A DNA stretch of 64,000 nucleotides from Paractinoplanes ferrugineus. GTDB taxonomy: Bacteria; Actinomycetota; Actinomycetes; Mycobacteriales; Micromonosporaceae. The stretch spans positions 52,494 to 116,493 of the forward strand of contig NZ_BOMM01000067.1 in assembly GCF_016862195.1 (NCBI RefSeq), written 5' to 3'. The position numbers and the translations under genes were made by a program. Below the pieces are notes generated by a model that was not told where the DNA came from, searched no databases, and saw only the letters and a list, made by a program, of their open reading frames with translations. Each line of letters opens with the position of its first letter. The first letter of the stretch is position 1. Positions 41,498-51,087 of the stretch are shown piece by piece.

Positions 41498-42924
41498 CGC
41501 CCGCTCAGCGATGGGCGGTCGCGCTGACCGCCCTCGCCGGGCTGATGGTGACCCTGGACTCGCTTGTCGTCACGACCGCGCTCGACGCCATCCGCACCAC
41601 GTTGCACGCCACGATCGAGGAACTGGAGTGGACGGTCACCGCGTACGTGCTGACCTTTGCGGTTCTGCTGATGACGGCGGCCGCGCTGGGTGACCGGTTC
41701 GGCCGGAGGCGGATGTTCGTGGCCGGCCTGGCCGTGTTCGCGGCGGCGTCGGCCGGCTGCGCCCTCGCGCCTGGTACGGGTGCCCTGATCGCGGCCCGCG
41801 CGGTGCAGGGCGCGGGCGCCGCCCTGGTGATGCCGCTGGCGTTGACTCTGCTCGGCGCCGCCGTGCCGCCCGACCGGCGCTCCCGGGCGCTGGGGGTCTT
41901 CGCCGGCGTGGCGGGGCTGGCGGTACCGGTCGGTCCGCTGCTGGGCGGTGCGGTCGTCACCGGTATCTCCTGGCCGTGGATCTTCTGGATCAACATCCCG
42001 GTCACGGCGGTGCTGATTCCGCTCGCCCTGACCAGGATCGCGGAGTCCACCGGCCCGAGGACCCGGCTGCAGCCGGGTGCGCTGGTGCTGGCCACCGCGG
42101 CCACCTTCGGTGTCGTCTGGGCGCTGGTCCGGGGGAACACCGCCGGCTGGGACCGCCCTGGCGTCCTGTTGCCCTTGGTGGGGGGCGTGCTGCTGGGCCT
42201 CGGCCTGGTTCGGTGGCAACGGCGGGCGGCGGAGCCACTGCTGCCCCTGCACCTGTTCGGGTCGCGGACATTCACCGGCGGCAACCTCGCGATCTTCTTC
42301 GAATGGGGCTCGGTGCTGGGTGCCCTGTTCTTCATGGCCCAGTTCTTGCAGATCGGGCTCGGGTTCAGCCCGTTGCGGGCCGGCCTCGCGCTCATGCCGT
42401 GGGGCGCGATGACCTTCATCGTCCCGCAGATCACCGGGGCGCTCATCGGCCGGGCGGGTATCCGGCCGTTCGTCGTGGCCGGCCTCGGCCTGCATGCCAC
42501 GGCGATGCTCTGGATCGGGCTGATCGCCGAGCCGGGCCTCGCCTATCGGCAGTTGATCGCACCGCTCATCGTGTCCGGCATCGGGGTGGCGGCGGCCCTG
42601 CCGGCCACCCAGAGCGCCGCGCTCGGCGCGTTCGCGCCGCAGTACGTGGGCAAGGCCTCGGGGGTCTACAACACCATGCGCCAGCTCGGTGGGGTCTTCG
42701 GCGTCGCCGTCGTCGTGGCCGTCTTCGCCGCCACCGGAAGCTACCTGTCCGTCCCCGCCTTCGTGAACGGATTCACCGCGGCGATGGTCGCCTGCGCGGC
42801 GTTGTCACTGGCCGGTGTGCTCAGCGGATCAGTCGTGCCGAAGCGGGCGTCATCGACTGGAGAGCATCCCGCCGCCACCGATGGCCTGCTGAGCCGGCGC
42901 GATCGTCTGACCGGAACTGTCTGA
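41494..42924 (+). CDS. MFS drug transporter, DHA2 (EmrB/QacA) family
   Basis: A 476-residue protein with 14 predicted membrane helices. Motif A is ALGDRFGRRRMFV after TM2. Motif C-like GLAVPVGPLLGGAVV is in TM5, and the WIFWINIPVT signature marks the subfamily. The ATG overlaps the SnoaL stop, so the three proteins are made together. The probable function is proton-driven export of a drug or of a metabolite modified by the reductase and SnoaL proteins. Confidence 0.93.
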   Translation: MTPAQRWAVALTALAGLMVTLDSLVVTTALDAIRTTLHATIEELEWTVTAYVLTFAVLLMTAAALGDRFGRRRMFVAGLAVFAAASAGCALAPGTGALIAARAVQGAGAALVMPLALTLLGAAVPPDRRSRALGVFAGVAGLAVPVGPLLGGAVVTGISWPWIFWINIPVTAVLIPLALTRIAESTGPRTRLQPGALVLATAATFGVVWALVRGNTAGWDRPGVLLPLVGGVLLGLGLVRWQRRAAEPLLPLHLFGSRTFTGGNLAIFFEWGSVLGALFFMAQFLQIGLGFSPLRAGLALMPWGAMTFIVPQITGALIGRAGIRPFVVAGLGLHATAMLWIGLIAEPGLAYRQLIAPLIVSGIGVAAALPATQSAALGAFAPQYVGKASGVYNTMRQLGGVFGVAVVVAVFAATGSYLSVPAFVNGFTAAMVACAALSLAGVLSGSVVPKRASSTGEHPAATDGLLSRRDRLTGTV

Positions 42925-42945
42925 TCCGTACCGAGGAGGAGCGCA

Positions 42946-43212
42946 ATGTCACTGAGAAACAGAATCCGAACCGCCGTGCTCGCGGTGCCGACGACGACTT
43001 CCTGGACCAATGTGGAGGTGCCACCGTTTCCTGTCAGACCGGAACGTCCAGAGCGGCGCCCGCTGACGCCGACGGTGCAAGGTGGATACCTCCTTCCACA
43101 CCAGGGTCTGCGTGAAGTACGTCGGCGACGTCGTCTGGGTCAAGGACGACCTGGCCGACGGCAATTCGGGTCGAGTTACACAGTCGCCTACCTGGGTTTG
43201 ATCCACGGCTAG
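42946..43212 (+). pseudogene. frameshifted small secreted protein gene
   Basis: An ATG at 42946 has a perfect GAGGAGG site and starts MSLRNRIRTAVLAV, like a signal peptide. Protein-like sequence then continues in other frames: DQCGGATVSCQTGTSRAAPA, then FHTRVCVKYVGDVVWVKDDL, then back to YTVAYLGLIHG before a TAG at 43210. The fragments in order suggest a 90-residue secreted cysteine-containing protein broken by two or three indels. The strong start shows it was recently functional. The rest of the gap to 43486 has nothing else. Confidence 0.55.
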
Positions 43213-43486
43213 GGTGCGCGCGTTCGCCGCTCTTCCCCGCGCCGGTATGCGGCGCGGGGAAGGTGCTCTCCGGTCGGCTCCCGCCGGGGTGCAGATGGGC
43301 ATGAGTCCGGTGGCACGGCCGGTGCCGGTCCCGGGCCGCGCCTTCACCGGACCTCGACCCCGATGGCGCAGGCCGAGCCGGCAACTACGTAGATCTTGCC
43401 GACGCGAGCCGGTCGACGACTCGCCATGCTGTTGCCAGAATCGCCGGGCAAAAGGATCGGCGACACGCCGCCACAGGGAAGAAGAA

Positions 43487-44122
43487 ATGACACGTCAATC
43501 TCTCCGGAGACGCGTAATCGCTGCGCTGTTCACCACATCGCTGATCGCCGGCGTCCTGGGTGCGGCCACGCCGGCGACCGCAGCCCCCAGCGGCGGCCCT
43601 CATAGGCCGCTGACCTGCGGCGGCCAGGGCGTCGATGCGACGGCGAAAATCCGCTATCGGACCGAGATCCTGATCCCAGCGCCGCTGCGGACGATCTGGA
43701 ACTTGCAGACCGACGTCGCCGACTGGCCGGCATGGCAGACCGCGGTCGCCACCAGTGAGAGGCTCGATTCCGGTCGCTTCCGCGCGGGGTCGCAGTTCCG
43801 GTGGACCACTCCCGTACTCGAAACTCCCACGACGCCCGCCACGACTCTGGTCATCACTTCCACGGTCCAGCAGCTGAGGCACGAGCAGTGCATCCGCTGG
43901 ACGGGCCCGGCCGTCGGCGACGGGTTGAGTATCGACAAGGGCGTGCACGTCTGGAATTTCACGCAGACGAGACGGGGTGTGCTGGTACGCACGGAGGAAA
44001 CCTGGAACGGTGCCCAGGTTGAAGCGGACGTGCCCAACTCCACCGCCTATCTGGCGGCGGGGCTTGAAGCCTGGCTGACCGAACTCAAGACCACAGCGGA
44101 GACGGACGCCTGCCGAGTTTAG
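43487..44122 (+). CDS. secreted SRPBCC-fold protein
   Basis: A 211-residue protein; ATG 43487 follows AGGGAAGAAG. The signal peptide (RRRVIAALFTTSLIAGVLG, cleavage near TAA) is followed by a START/polyketide-cyclase-like fold: EILIPAPLRTIWNLQTDVAD then WPAWQTAV, and later VRTEETWNGAQVEAD with a long C-terminal helix. SRPBCC proteins have a deep ligand pocket and are usually cytoplasmic, so export of one is uncommon. It could carry or sequester a hydrophobic small molecule outside the cell. It stands alone between a broken gene and a convergent VOC gene. Confidence 0.8.
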   Translation: MTRQSLRRRVIAALFTTSLIAGVLGAATPATAAPSGGPHRPLTCGGQGVDATAKIRYRTEILIPAPLRTIWNLQTDVADWPAWQTAVATSERLDSGRFRAGSQFRWTTPVLETPTTPATTLVITSTVQQLRHEQCIRWTGPAVGDGLSIDKGVHVWNFTQTRRGVLVRTEETWNGAQVEADVPNSTAYLAAGLEAWLTELKTTAETDACRV

Positions 44123-44155
44123 GCGAATGCGTCGCAGACCCGGCAAGCATGAGCG

Positions 44156-44623
44156 CTACTTGGGGAGTTCGAAGAGTTCCAGCTGAATGCCATCAGGGTC
44201 ACGCAGATAGAGGATCTTGGTGCCGGCGAGCTCTCCCGGGTGGACACCCTCACCGTTGGCAAGCACCACAGGTTCGGAGTTGAGGTGGACGCCGCGTTCT
44301 TTGAGGTCTCGCACGGCGGCGTCCATGTCATCGACCTCGAAGCACAGGTGCATCACGCCGATGTCACAGTTGCGGCCTTCGAACGGCTTCGGTGTCGGAC
44401 GGTGGTATTGAATCAACTCGAGGAGCACGTTGCCGCCGACGAGCGAGAATGCCGCCCGCATTGCGGGGTTTTCCAGCTCCAGCACCGCGCCGAGGGCGGC
44501 GTTGTCAGCGGAGATGGTCACTCCGGTCGCGGCGATGCCAAGAACGTCTTCGTACCACCGCAGCGATCGGTCGAGGTCGCTGACGGGCACGCCGATGTGG
44601 TTCATTCGGGTCACCTTGAACAT
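44156..44623 (-). CDS. VOC-family (glyoxalase/dioxygenase-like) protein
   Basis: A 155-residue protein with two beta-alpha-beta-beta-beta modules. Module 1 has MNHIGVPVSDLDRSLRWYED (metal His) and an internal Glu in NVLLELIQYH. Module 2 has GVMHLCFEVDDMDAAVRDL and a final DPDGIQLELFELP. The H/E/H/E pattern is that of methylmalonyl-CoA epimerase and fosfomycin-resistance-type enzymes. ATG 44605 with AAGGTG upstream is an alternative start. It diverges from an XRE regulator 94 bp away, which may control it. Confidence 0.85.
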   Translation of the reverse strand: MFKVTRMNHIGVPVSDLDRSLRWYEDVLGIAATGVTISADNAALGAVLELENPAMRAAFSLVGGNVLLELIQYHRPTPKPFEGRNCDIGVMHLCFEVDDMDAAVRDLKERGVHLNSEPVVLANGEGVHPGELAGTKILYLRDPDGIQLELFELPK

Positions 44624-44716
44624 CCCTCGATGCTGCAACACCGCGGACCCGGGGAGGGAGACATGGCTCTTGCGCGTACTGGTGGTACTACGATCCGGGC
44701 GACCGGATGGGGGAGC

Positions 44717-45550
44717 ATGGCGGGGATGAATCGTTTCGGCGCCGCGCTTCGCGCCTGGCGCGATCGGATGGACCCTGCGACTGTCGGTCTGGTTCAGCAG
44801 TCTCGGCGGCGGGTCGCCGGCTTGCGCCGGGGCGAACTCGCCACGTTGGCCGGCATCTCTGCCGAGTACGTCGCGCAATTGGAGCAGGGACGAGCGGCTA
44901 CTCCGTCGGCTCAGGTGTGCATGGCGCTGGCCCGTGCGTTGCAGCTTTCCGATCACGAACAGAGCCACCTGCTAAGGCTGGCCGGGCATGTCGCCAGTTC
45001 CGACCGCGTGCCCAGGCTGATCCCGGTCAGCGTGCGCCGGGTGATTGACCAGCTGAGTGCCAACCCGCTGTCGGTGTACGACGCCACCTGGCAGTTGCTC
45101 TACTGGAATCCGTTGTTCACCGCGACCTGGGGTGACCCGGGCGTGTTCGGCGACGAGGACCGCAACGCGATGATTGTTCAATTCGAGGACCGTAACCCGC
45201 GGGTCCGACAGAATGCGGCGGAACGTTCCTGGTTCGAGCAATCTCTGGTTGCTGACCTACGGACCACTGCCAGTCGGTACCCGAACGATCCCGACGTGGC
45301 TGTATTGATCGAGCGGCTGAGCCGTATTGCGCGGTTCCGCGAGTTGTGGTCGGGACCGACAGTCGCGGCGCACGAGAGCGCGCACAAGATCGCCGTCCAT
45401 CCGGAGGTTGGCGAGATCGCTCTGGACGCCAACATTCTTCCCACGCAGGACAGCGATTTGCGGATCGTGGTGCTGACGGCGCGGCCCGGCACCGATGCGT
45501 GGAGCAAGCTGAATCGGCTGGCTACGGCAGAGGCCCGGGAAGTTGTCTGA
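44717..45550 (+). CDS. XRE-family regulator of the MmyB type
   Basis: A 277-residue protein. The N-terminal helix-turn-helix (residues about 5-75, GLRRGELATLAGISAEYVAQ) is followed by a MmyB-like PAS-type ligand domain (SANPLSVYDATWQLLYWNPL...HPEVGEIALD). Candidate starts are ATG 44717, ATG 44726 and ATG 44663, the last with GGGAGGGAG; the choice hardly affects the domains. Actinobacteria carry many such regulators, often divergent from the single enzyme gene they repress, here the VOC protein. Confidence 0.88.
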   Translation: MAGMNRFGAALRAWRDRMDPATVGLVQQSRRRVAGLRRGELATLAGISAEYVAQLEQGRAATPSAQVCMALARALQLSDHEQSHLLRLAGHVASSDRVPRLIPVSVRRVIDQLSANPLSVYDATWQLLYWNPLFTATWGDPGVFGDEDRNAMIVQFEDRNPRVRQNAAERSWFEQSLVADLRTTASRYPNDPDVAVLIERLSRIARFRELWSGPTVAAHESAHKIAVHPEVGEIALDANILPTQDSDLRIVVLTARPGTDAWSKLNRLATAEAREVV

Positions 45551-45825
45551 CCACGAACTCGGCCGGGTCCGGTCGTCAAGCCGAGCCGTCCGCGGACAAC
45601 GCCATCGGTAAACGCTTGACGTCCGGGGCGATCGCCACCTCATGATCAGGGTTGCCGTGACGACAAGCTGTAGCGCCCATCCCGGATCTCAGCCGATGGC
45701 GCCGCTATCGACAGCATGCGGGCATTCTCCGGTGCCACCACCGCCCAGAAGTCGTCACGCCACACCATCACGAACAACTGCATCGAACAGCATGTCCGGC
45801 GAATCCGCGTTCGCGTCGGTGAAAC

Positions 45826-48531
45826 CTACCCATGTCCGGGGTTCTCGTCCTGGGCTTGGACGATGCGCAAGTCACGAAGCTGGCGGCGCGAAGAGATACC
45901 CAACTTGCGATAAATGTTGCGGAGATGGGCATCGACGGTACGAGGGCTGAGGAACAGCTGGGTAGCGACCTCCTGGGACGTCGCGCCGGTGGCGACATGC
46001 CGCGCGATGTAGAGCTCTTGCATGGTGAGGTGGTCATACTTGTGCTCGGTCCGCCGCCGGGCGTTCTCGCCGGTCGCCCTAAGCTCGTGGGACGCTCGCC
46101 GAGCGAAACCCTCGATGCCACGTTCGGAGAACAGGTTGTGAGCCGTACGCAGCTCGCGGCGGGCGTCACGGCGCCGGCCTTCCCGACGGAGCCACTCTCC
46201 GTACAGCAGGTGGGCGCGGGCTCGGTAGGTCAACATAATGCTCTGCCGCAGCTGCTGGACTGCTTCGGCGAAGTCGGTTTCCTGCCCGGTGACGAGCGCC
46301 CGTGCGTACGCGTGGACGCCCAGGCCGGTCGGTGTCCGGCTTCCTTCAGCCCGTTCGGCCAGCCGTTGCAGAGCGTCGGACGCTTCGTCGGCCTCGCCGC
46401 AGCGTACGGCCGACTCGATCAGCTCGGGCAGCGCCATACCGGTCAAGAAGAGGTCGTCTGACGAGGTGGCGCAGCGGGCTGCTCGCAACGCGGCGGGGTA
46501 GTCGGCCAAGCCGTTGTACATTACCGCCGCCGCCCATGAGACGTTCGCTCTGAGCTGCCCGGCGACCGGAGCGGCGGCACTCGCCCGACGAACCTCGACG
46601 GCGTCGGCTTGGCGGCCGCGTATCGCGGCCAACTGGAGCCGGTGATATGCCAACGGGGGCTGGCCGGTCGCGTCGGCCACCGCTTCCTCCTCGGCGGTCG
46701 CCGTGATCGCGGCGTCGATGTCACCTGTCAGAATCGCGTGCTGCGCGGCCTGGGCGAGACCCACTCGCAATCGCAGCGGAGCACCCGACCTGCGGCCCGC
46801 CGCCAGCAGCGACGTGGCGATCAGTGCATAGGCGTCCGCGTCCCACAGCTCGGCGGAGATCATGATCGCCAGCGACGGTCGGCGGACCCACAGGGGTTCG
46901 CCGGCGCCGTCAAGAACACGCCGCATCAGCGGAGCGGCGACTCGATGTCCACGCTCGGCCTGGGCGGAGAGTGCGTCCAGCACATCCGGCTCCCTCCCGG
47001 TCGGCGCGACCTGGGCCGCCTCGGCTAGAACGGCCGGTAGGACGCTGCTGGCACAGCCGACTGTGAGACTCAACTCCGCCGTGTCGATAAGGTAATCGCG
47101 AGCCTGTCCGGAGTCGACGGCCGCGAGGCTTCGCGCCGCGCGCAGCATGAACGTGGACGCGAGTCGGGCGTCGTGTCGGACGAAGGCGATCCCGCCGGAG
47201 ATGCGGTCTGCGCGGGCCTGCTGGCTGACGTCGAGAGCGAGGCCGTTGACGACGGCAATCAGGTCTGCGGCGACCTCAAGGTGGCCGGCGTCGAGGTTGG
47301 CCTGAGCCGCAATCAGGGTGCGTTCGATCCTCCTGCCACGATCGAGAGTCAATGCGGCAGCCTTCTCGAGGAACGCGGCGGCGGCTGGAACGCCGCCGCG
47401 CGAGGTGGCGGTCGCGGCGCACCGCTCCAGCTCTGCGGCGACGTCATCATCCGGGCCGACGCAGCTTTGCGCCCGGTGCCACGCGCGCCGGTCCGGATCG
47501 TTCACCGAGTCGGTCACGTCCGCCAAGGCCCGGTGCGCGGTCCGAAGCCGGTCCGCGGGAGCGGCCCGATAAACGGCCGAGCGGGCCAGTGGATGGCAGA
47601 ATCGGATACGGGTGGCGAAGTCGACGAGACCAGTTGCGCTGACCGCTCCGGCCGCGGCGGCGACGTCGAGGCCCAATCGTCGTGCGGCGGACCACAGAAG
47701 GCTCGCATTGCCGGTGGGGTCGGCGCTGGCAATGGTCAGCAGCATCAGCGGCTCGTCAGCCAGGCCGGTCAGCCGATGCTGGTAGCCACGTTCGATCCGC
47801 GACTGCACCGGCAGGGTGGCTGTAGCGATGAATCCACCAGCCTTCGGCAACTCGAGCAGTGCCAGCGGGTTTCCGCGTGCCTCGGCCACGATCCGGTCCC
47901 GCACCTGTGGATCGAGAGCCACATGACTGCTTGCGGACAGGAATGCGCGCGCATCCACATCGGACAGCCCGAGCACCGTCAAGGAGGGCAGTTCATCCAG
48001 CCCGCCCACGGGCGCCGGTGAGCGGACGGCGAACACGACGGCGACCCGCTCCACGCCGATGCGTCGGGCGACGAAGACCAGTGCCCTGGTCGACGCGTCG
48101 TCCAGCCATTGTGCGTCGTCGATCAAACAGACCAGGGGCTGTCCGCGCCCGCCGATGACGAGCAGGTTCAGGGTCGCCAGCCCGATCCGCAGCGGATCGG
48201 GCCGGCCCTCCACCAGGCCCAGGGCGACCTCCATCGCCGCACGCTGAGGCTCGGGAAGTTCGGGCAGCCCATCCAGCAGCGGCAGGCAGAGCTGGTGCAA
48301 CGCCGCGTACGGCAGCTCGGCCTCGAATTCGGAACCGGTTGCCGTGATAATCCGATCGGCGGCTGCGGCGCGGCCGGCGTGAGCCAGCAGTGCGCTCTTG
48401 CCGATCCCGGCCTCGCCGAGTATCACCAACGCGCCGCCGTGACCGGCGCGGGCGGCGGCCACCAGATCGTCGATCCGCTGCCTCTCCGCACGTCTGCCGA
48501 TGAGTTCGGCGCTCTGGTTCAGCTTTCCCAC
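45826..48531 (-). CDS. LuxR-family large ATPase transcriptional regulator (LAL)
   Basis: A 901-residue protein. An N-terminal AAA/STAND ATPase has Walker A in ILGEAGIGKSALL (near residue 40) and Walker B in LVCLIDDAQWLDD. A long helical TPR-like middle follows. The C-terminal LuxR helix-turn-helix is TGATSQEVATQLFLSPRTVD then AHLRNIYRKLG. GTG 48531 starts the first strand. LAL proteins integrate ATP and a ligand (MalT model) and often regulate secondary metabolism, but no target cluster adjoins it. The 275 bp on its 3' side hold nothing. Confidence 0.92.
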   Translation of the reverse strand: MGKLNQSAELIGRRAERQRIDDLVAAARAGHGGALVILGEAGIGKSALLAHAGRAAAADRIITATGSEFEAELPYAALHQLCLPLLDGLPELPEPQRAAMEVALGLVEGRPDPLRIGLATLNLLVIGGRGQPLVCLIDDAQWLDDASTRALVFVARRIGVERVAVVFAVRSPAPVGGLDELPSLTVLGLSDVDARAFLSASSHVALDPQVRDRIVAEARGNPLALLELPKAGGFIATATLPVQSRIERGYQHRLTGLADEPLMLLTIASADPTGNASLLWSAARRLGLDVAAAAGAVSATGLVDFATRIRFCHPLARSAVYRAAPADRLRTAHRALADVTDSVNDPDRRAWHRAQSCVGPDDDVAAELERCAATATSRGGVPAAAAFLEKAAALTLDRGRRIERTLIAAQANLDAGHLEVAADLIAVVNGLALDVSQQARADRISGGIAFVRHDARLASTFMLRAARSLAAVDSGQARDYLIDTAELSLTVGCASSVLPAVLAEAAQVAPTGREPDVLDALSAQAERGHRVAAPLMRRVLDGAGEPLWVRRPSLAIMISAELWDADAYALIATSLLAAGRRSGAPLRLRVGLAQAAQHAILTGDIDAAITATAEEEAVADATGQPPLAYHRLQLAAIRGRQADAVEVRRASAAAPVAGQLRANVSWAAAVMYNGLADYPAALRAARCATSSDDLFLTGMALPELIESAVRCGEADEASDALQRLAERAEGSRTPTGLGVHAYARALVTGQETDFAEAVQQLRQSIMLTYRARAHLLYGEWLRREGRRRDARRELRTAHNLFSERGIEGFARRASHELRATGENARRRTEHKYDHLTMQELYIARHVATGATSQEVATQLFLSPRTVDAHLRNIYRKLGISSRRQLRDLRIVQAQDENPGHG

Positions 48532-48742
48532 TCACGTAACGTAGCTACTACGACTTGAAAAAGTCGGATCGACTGGCGGGGATCCGGCAGGACTCGATCG
48601 ATCAGACCGGATCCTGCTGACGCGCGACGACCAGCCGACGTTGCGGGACCCAGTCCTGCCACCCGAGGCGCTGCGGATACCGGCGGGGCTCGCCCGCTGG
48701 CCGCTCGTACGCCGCAGGGACCCGGGCCGCCGATCGGCGAAC

Positions 48743-49540
48743 TCACCGGCGTCCGTGATCCGGCCGGCGACGTCTGCCGGCCGTACGCAGCGTCGCGAAC
48801 ACACCTATCCCCAGGCCGGCGGCGAGCGCGAGCAGCGCGACGGGCAGATTCGTCGTCGACGTCGCGGTCCGGTCAGCGCCCGCCAACGGCCGTGCGGCAG
48901 TCGCCGGCGCGCTCCAGGACGCCGCTGCGGGGTTCGGCGCGGTCGGCAGCGCGGCGAAGTCGACGATGCCGCTGCTCTCCAGCAGCGTCATGTGCGTCAC
49001 CACGAACTGGTTCGCCTGCTGCGCCAATTTGCGGACGGTGTCGTTGCGGGTGGTCGCCCGTACGGTCCCGATCGCCGGAAAGATCTTTCCGTGCGCCGCG
49101 CGGAGCCGGTCGATGTAGATCTCGTCGAACCTGGCACCGTCGGCGTCGCGCATCTCGGCAAGCCAGCCCTGCTGATCGCTGTTCGGCGTCTTCGGCACAA
49201 CGATCCCCAACTTCTTCGCGGCAGCGCGATCCAGTGCGTCAAGGACCTGATGCTGCGCCGCGATCTCCCGGCCGATCTTCCGGATCCGCGGATCCGGCGA
49301 CTTCTGTTGCGCCATCTCACCGGCGGGGATCTCCCACAGCCCAGCGAGACGCACCTTGACGACGAGATCTCGGTCAGCGGCCGAAAGTCGGCCTTCGCCG
49401 TCGTCGGAGATCAGCTCGTTGGGAGGCACCGGGACGTCGGGTTCGGCGCGCGCAGGCACCGGACTGGCCAGGAGCAAGCTGACTGAGCAGACCGCGATGC
49501 CGCACAGCCGGCGCCACCCGATCGAACCGATTCCCTGCAT
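48743..49540 (-). CDS. secreted DUF4142 protein with C-terminal membrane anchor
   Basis: A 265-residue protein; ATG 49540 follows TTGGAGG. The signal peptide (WRRLCGIAVCSVSLLLASPV, cleavage near ARA) is followed by a helical DUF4142/ferritin-like domain (LSAADRDLVVKVRLAGLWE...FVVTHMTLLESSG). A proline/alanine spacer leads to a C-terminal hydrophobic segment, LPVALLALAAGLGIGVFATL, with an Arg-rich end, typical of a cell-surface anchor. Function is unknown; in actinomycetes such proteins are abundant at the membrane-wall interface. Confidence 0.85.
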   Translation of the reverse strand: MQGIGSIGWRRLCGIAVCSVSLLLASPVPARAEPDVPVPPNELISDDGEGRLSAADRDLVVKVRLAGLWEIPAGEMAQQKSPDPRIRKIGREIAAQHQVLDALDRAAAKKLGIVVPKTPNSDQQGWLAEMRDADGARFDEIYIDRLRAAHGKIFPAIGTVRATTRNDTVRKLAQQANQFVVTHMTLLESSGIVDFAALPTAPNPAAASWSAPATAARPLAGADRTATSTTNLPVALLALAAGLGIGVFATLRTAGRRRRPDHGRR

Positions 49541-49904
49541 GCCGGCCTCCAAGACATCCCGCGTGTCGCCGCGACGAGCCCGACCGGACCATCGCCACGT
49601 CTTGCCGGTCAGTGGTACGCGGCACCCGCAGCCGGGGATGAAGGCGCAAGAGGTTCGTAAGATCTTCCGGACCCTCTGGCGGACCGGCCGCAACACCCAG
49701 GGCGATACCCGGCCACGCCACGTACGGTGGCGCTGCCGGCGTCCATCGCAGCCGCCCGCCCGATCGGTGAGGTCCACCGGCGGCGCCACCGGGGGAACAG
49801 GTAGGTCGGTCACGGCAACCATCACCCGAAACTGTCGGCCGGCCGGAGGCGCCGGTAGCGCGGAAACCGGCCGGTGTGGGTTTTCTCGGATATCGTGAGC
49901 GCAT
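49541..49904. other. gene-free stretch
   Basis: Upstream region of the leftward DUF4142 gene and the rightward 95-residue gene. It must hold promoters for both. No ORF, repeat or hairpin stands out by eye. Confidence 0.4.
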
Positions 49905-50192
49905 ATGGCTACTTACCGAAGCGCCTCAGTGCTCCTCTCCGCCGACGGCACCCGGACCCCCGGCACCGCTGCTCTCTTCGCCGAACCTTCCCGTAAGGGT
50001 GGTGTTCCGCCGTGGGCCGGTGACTTCCGGCCCGCCAACAGCGCCGGCCGGGGTCCCAAGAACGCGGTCGGGCAGACCTTCACTCTGGAGTTGCCCGACG
50101 GCAGCACCGGCAAGGTCGTCGTCCAGAGTCTCAAGAGCGGGAAAGGCGGCGTCGTACTGGCGCTGATGGGTGAGGACGCACCGCCCTTCTGA
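49905..50192 (+). CDS. 95-residue hypothetical protein
   Basis: A small soluble protein, mostly beta-strand by pattern (ATYRSASVLLSADGTRTPGT...VGQTFTLELPDGSTGKVVVQ...GGVVLALMGE). It has no signal peptide. The ribosome-binding site before ATG 49905 is weak. Third-position GC and the divergence upstream support a real gene. The family is not recognised. It may be co-transcribed with the repeat protein 31 bp downstream. Confidence 0.65.
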   Translation: MATYRSASVLLSADGTRTPGTAALFAEPSRKGGVPPWAGDFRPANSAGRGPKNAVGQTFTLELPDGSTGKVVVQSLKSGKGGVVLALMGEDAPPF

Positions 50193-50223
50193 CTCGCCCG
50201 GCCGGTCGTGAAAGGATCGGCGG

Positions 50224-51054
50224 ATGGGAAATCAGGGCCTGAACAGCGACATCGACGCACGACTCGCCCTGGCGCAAGATCGTTCGACCGGCCCGGACAC
50301 GCTGTACGAGCTGGCTTCGGATCCGTCCGAGCGGGTTCGTGCGGCGGTCGCGGCCAACCCGGGGGCCCCGGCCCAGGCTCTGCGGGGCCTCACCCGAGAT
50401 CGTGATCGCACCGTTCGCCGGGAGGTCGCGAGCAATCCCGCGACCTCTTCCGGGAACCTTCAGCGCCTCGTACGGGACGCCGACCGGTGGGTTCGCTGGG
50501 CGGTCGCGACCAACCCGGCCTGCGACACCCCGGTCCGCGAGTTGATGGCGAAGGCGCAGGACAAGGAGCTCCGCGGCCTGCTGGCCGAGATGCCGGATCT
50601 CGAGCCCGACCTGAGCGCGATCCTCATCGACGACGTTTCTCCCGAGGTCCGGGAAAGGCTGGCCGGCCGGACCCGCGACCCCGAGGTCATCTCCGCCATG
50701 CTGCGCGACCGCACCGTCCGGGTCCGTAAGGGTCTGGCCGGCAACGACGCCACCACGGCCGAGCAGCGCAGCACCCTGGCCCACGATTCGTCGCCCGACG
50801 TCCGGGCGGCGCTGGTGCGGGCCCTGCCGCTGGCCGAGTCCGACCTTCGAGCCCTGCTGGACGACCGGTCGGCCGAGGTCCGGCACTCGATGGCCACCTC
50901 CGATCTCACCCCGGAACACATCCGGCACGCGCTGGCGAACGACGCCGACGAGACGGTGGCCGAGGCTGCCCGCGGCTACCGCCCGACACCACCGGCGGGT
51001 GGACCACACCGCCGTACGCTCGGTAGGCGCTTCCCCGGCAAAGCCAGGCGCTAG
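50224..51054 (+). CDS. LRV/HEAT-like repeat protein
   Basis: A 276-residue protein made of about eight or nine 22-25 residue helical repeats: LYELASDPSERVRAAVAANP, LRGLTRDRDRTVRREVASNP, LQRLVRDADRWVRWAVATNP and so on. This leucine-rich repeat variant fold forms a curved solenoid for protein or nucleic-acid binding. No catalytic domain is attached, and the iron-sulfur cluster Cys motif of nitrogenase-linked LRV proteins is absent. Function unknown. Confidence 0.85.
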   Translation: MGNQGLNSDIDARLALAQDRSTGPDTLYELASDPSERVRAAVAANPGAPAQALRGLTRDRDRTVRREVASNPATSSGNLQRLVRDADRWVRWAVATNPACDTPVRELMAKAQDKELRGLLAEMPDLEPDLSAILIDDVSPEVRERLAGRTRDPEVISAMLRDRTVRVRKGLAGNDATTAEQRSTLAHDSSPDVRAALVRALPLAESDLRALLDDRSAEVRHSMATSDLTPEHIRHALANDADETVAEAARGYRPTPPAGGPHRRTLGRRFPGKARR

Positions 51055-51087
51055 GGTTCTCGCCTCCACGCCGGAAGGGCAGCTCGC

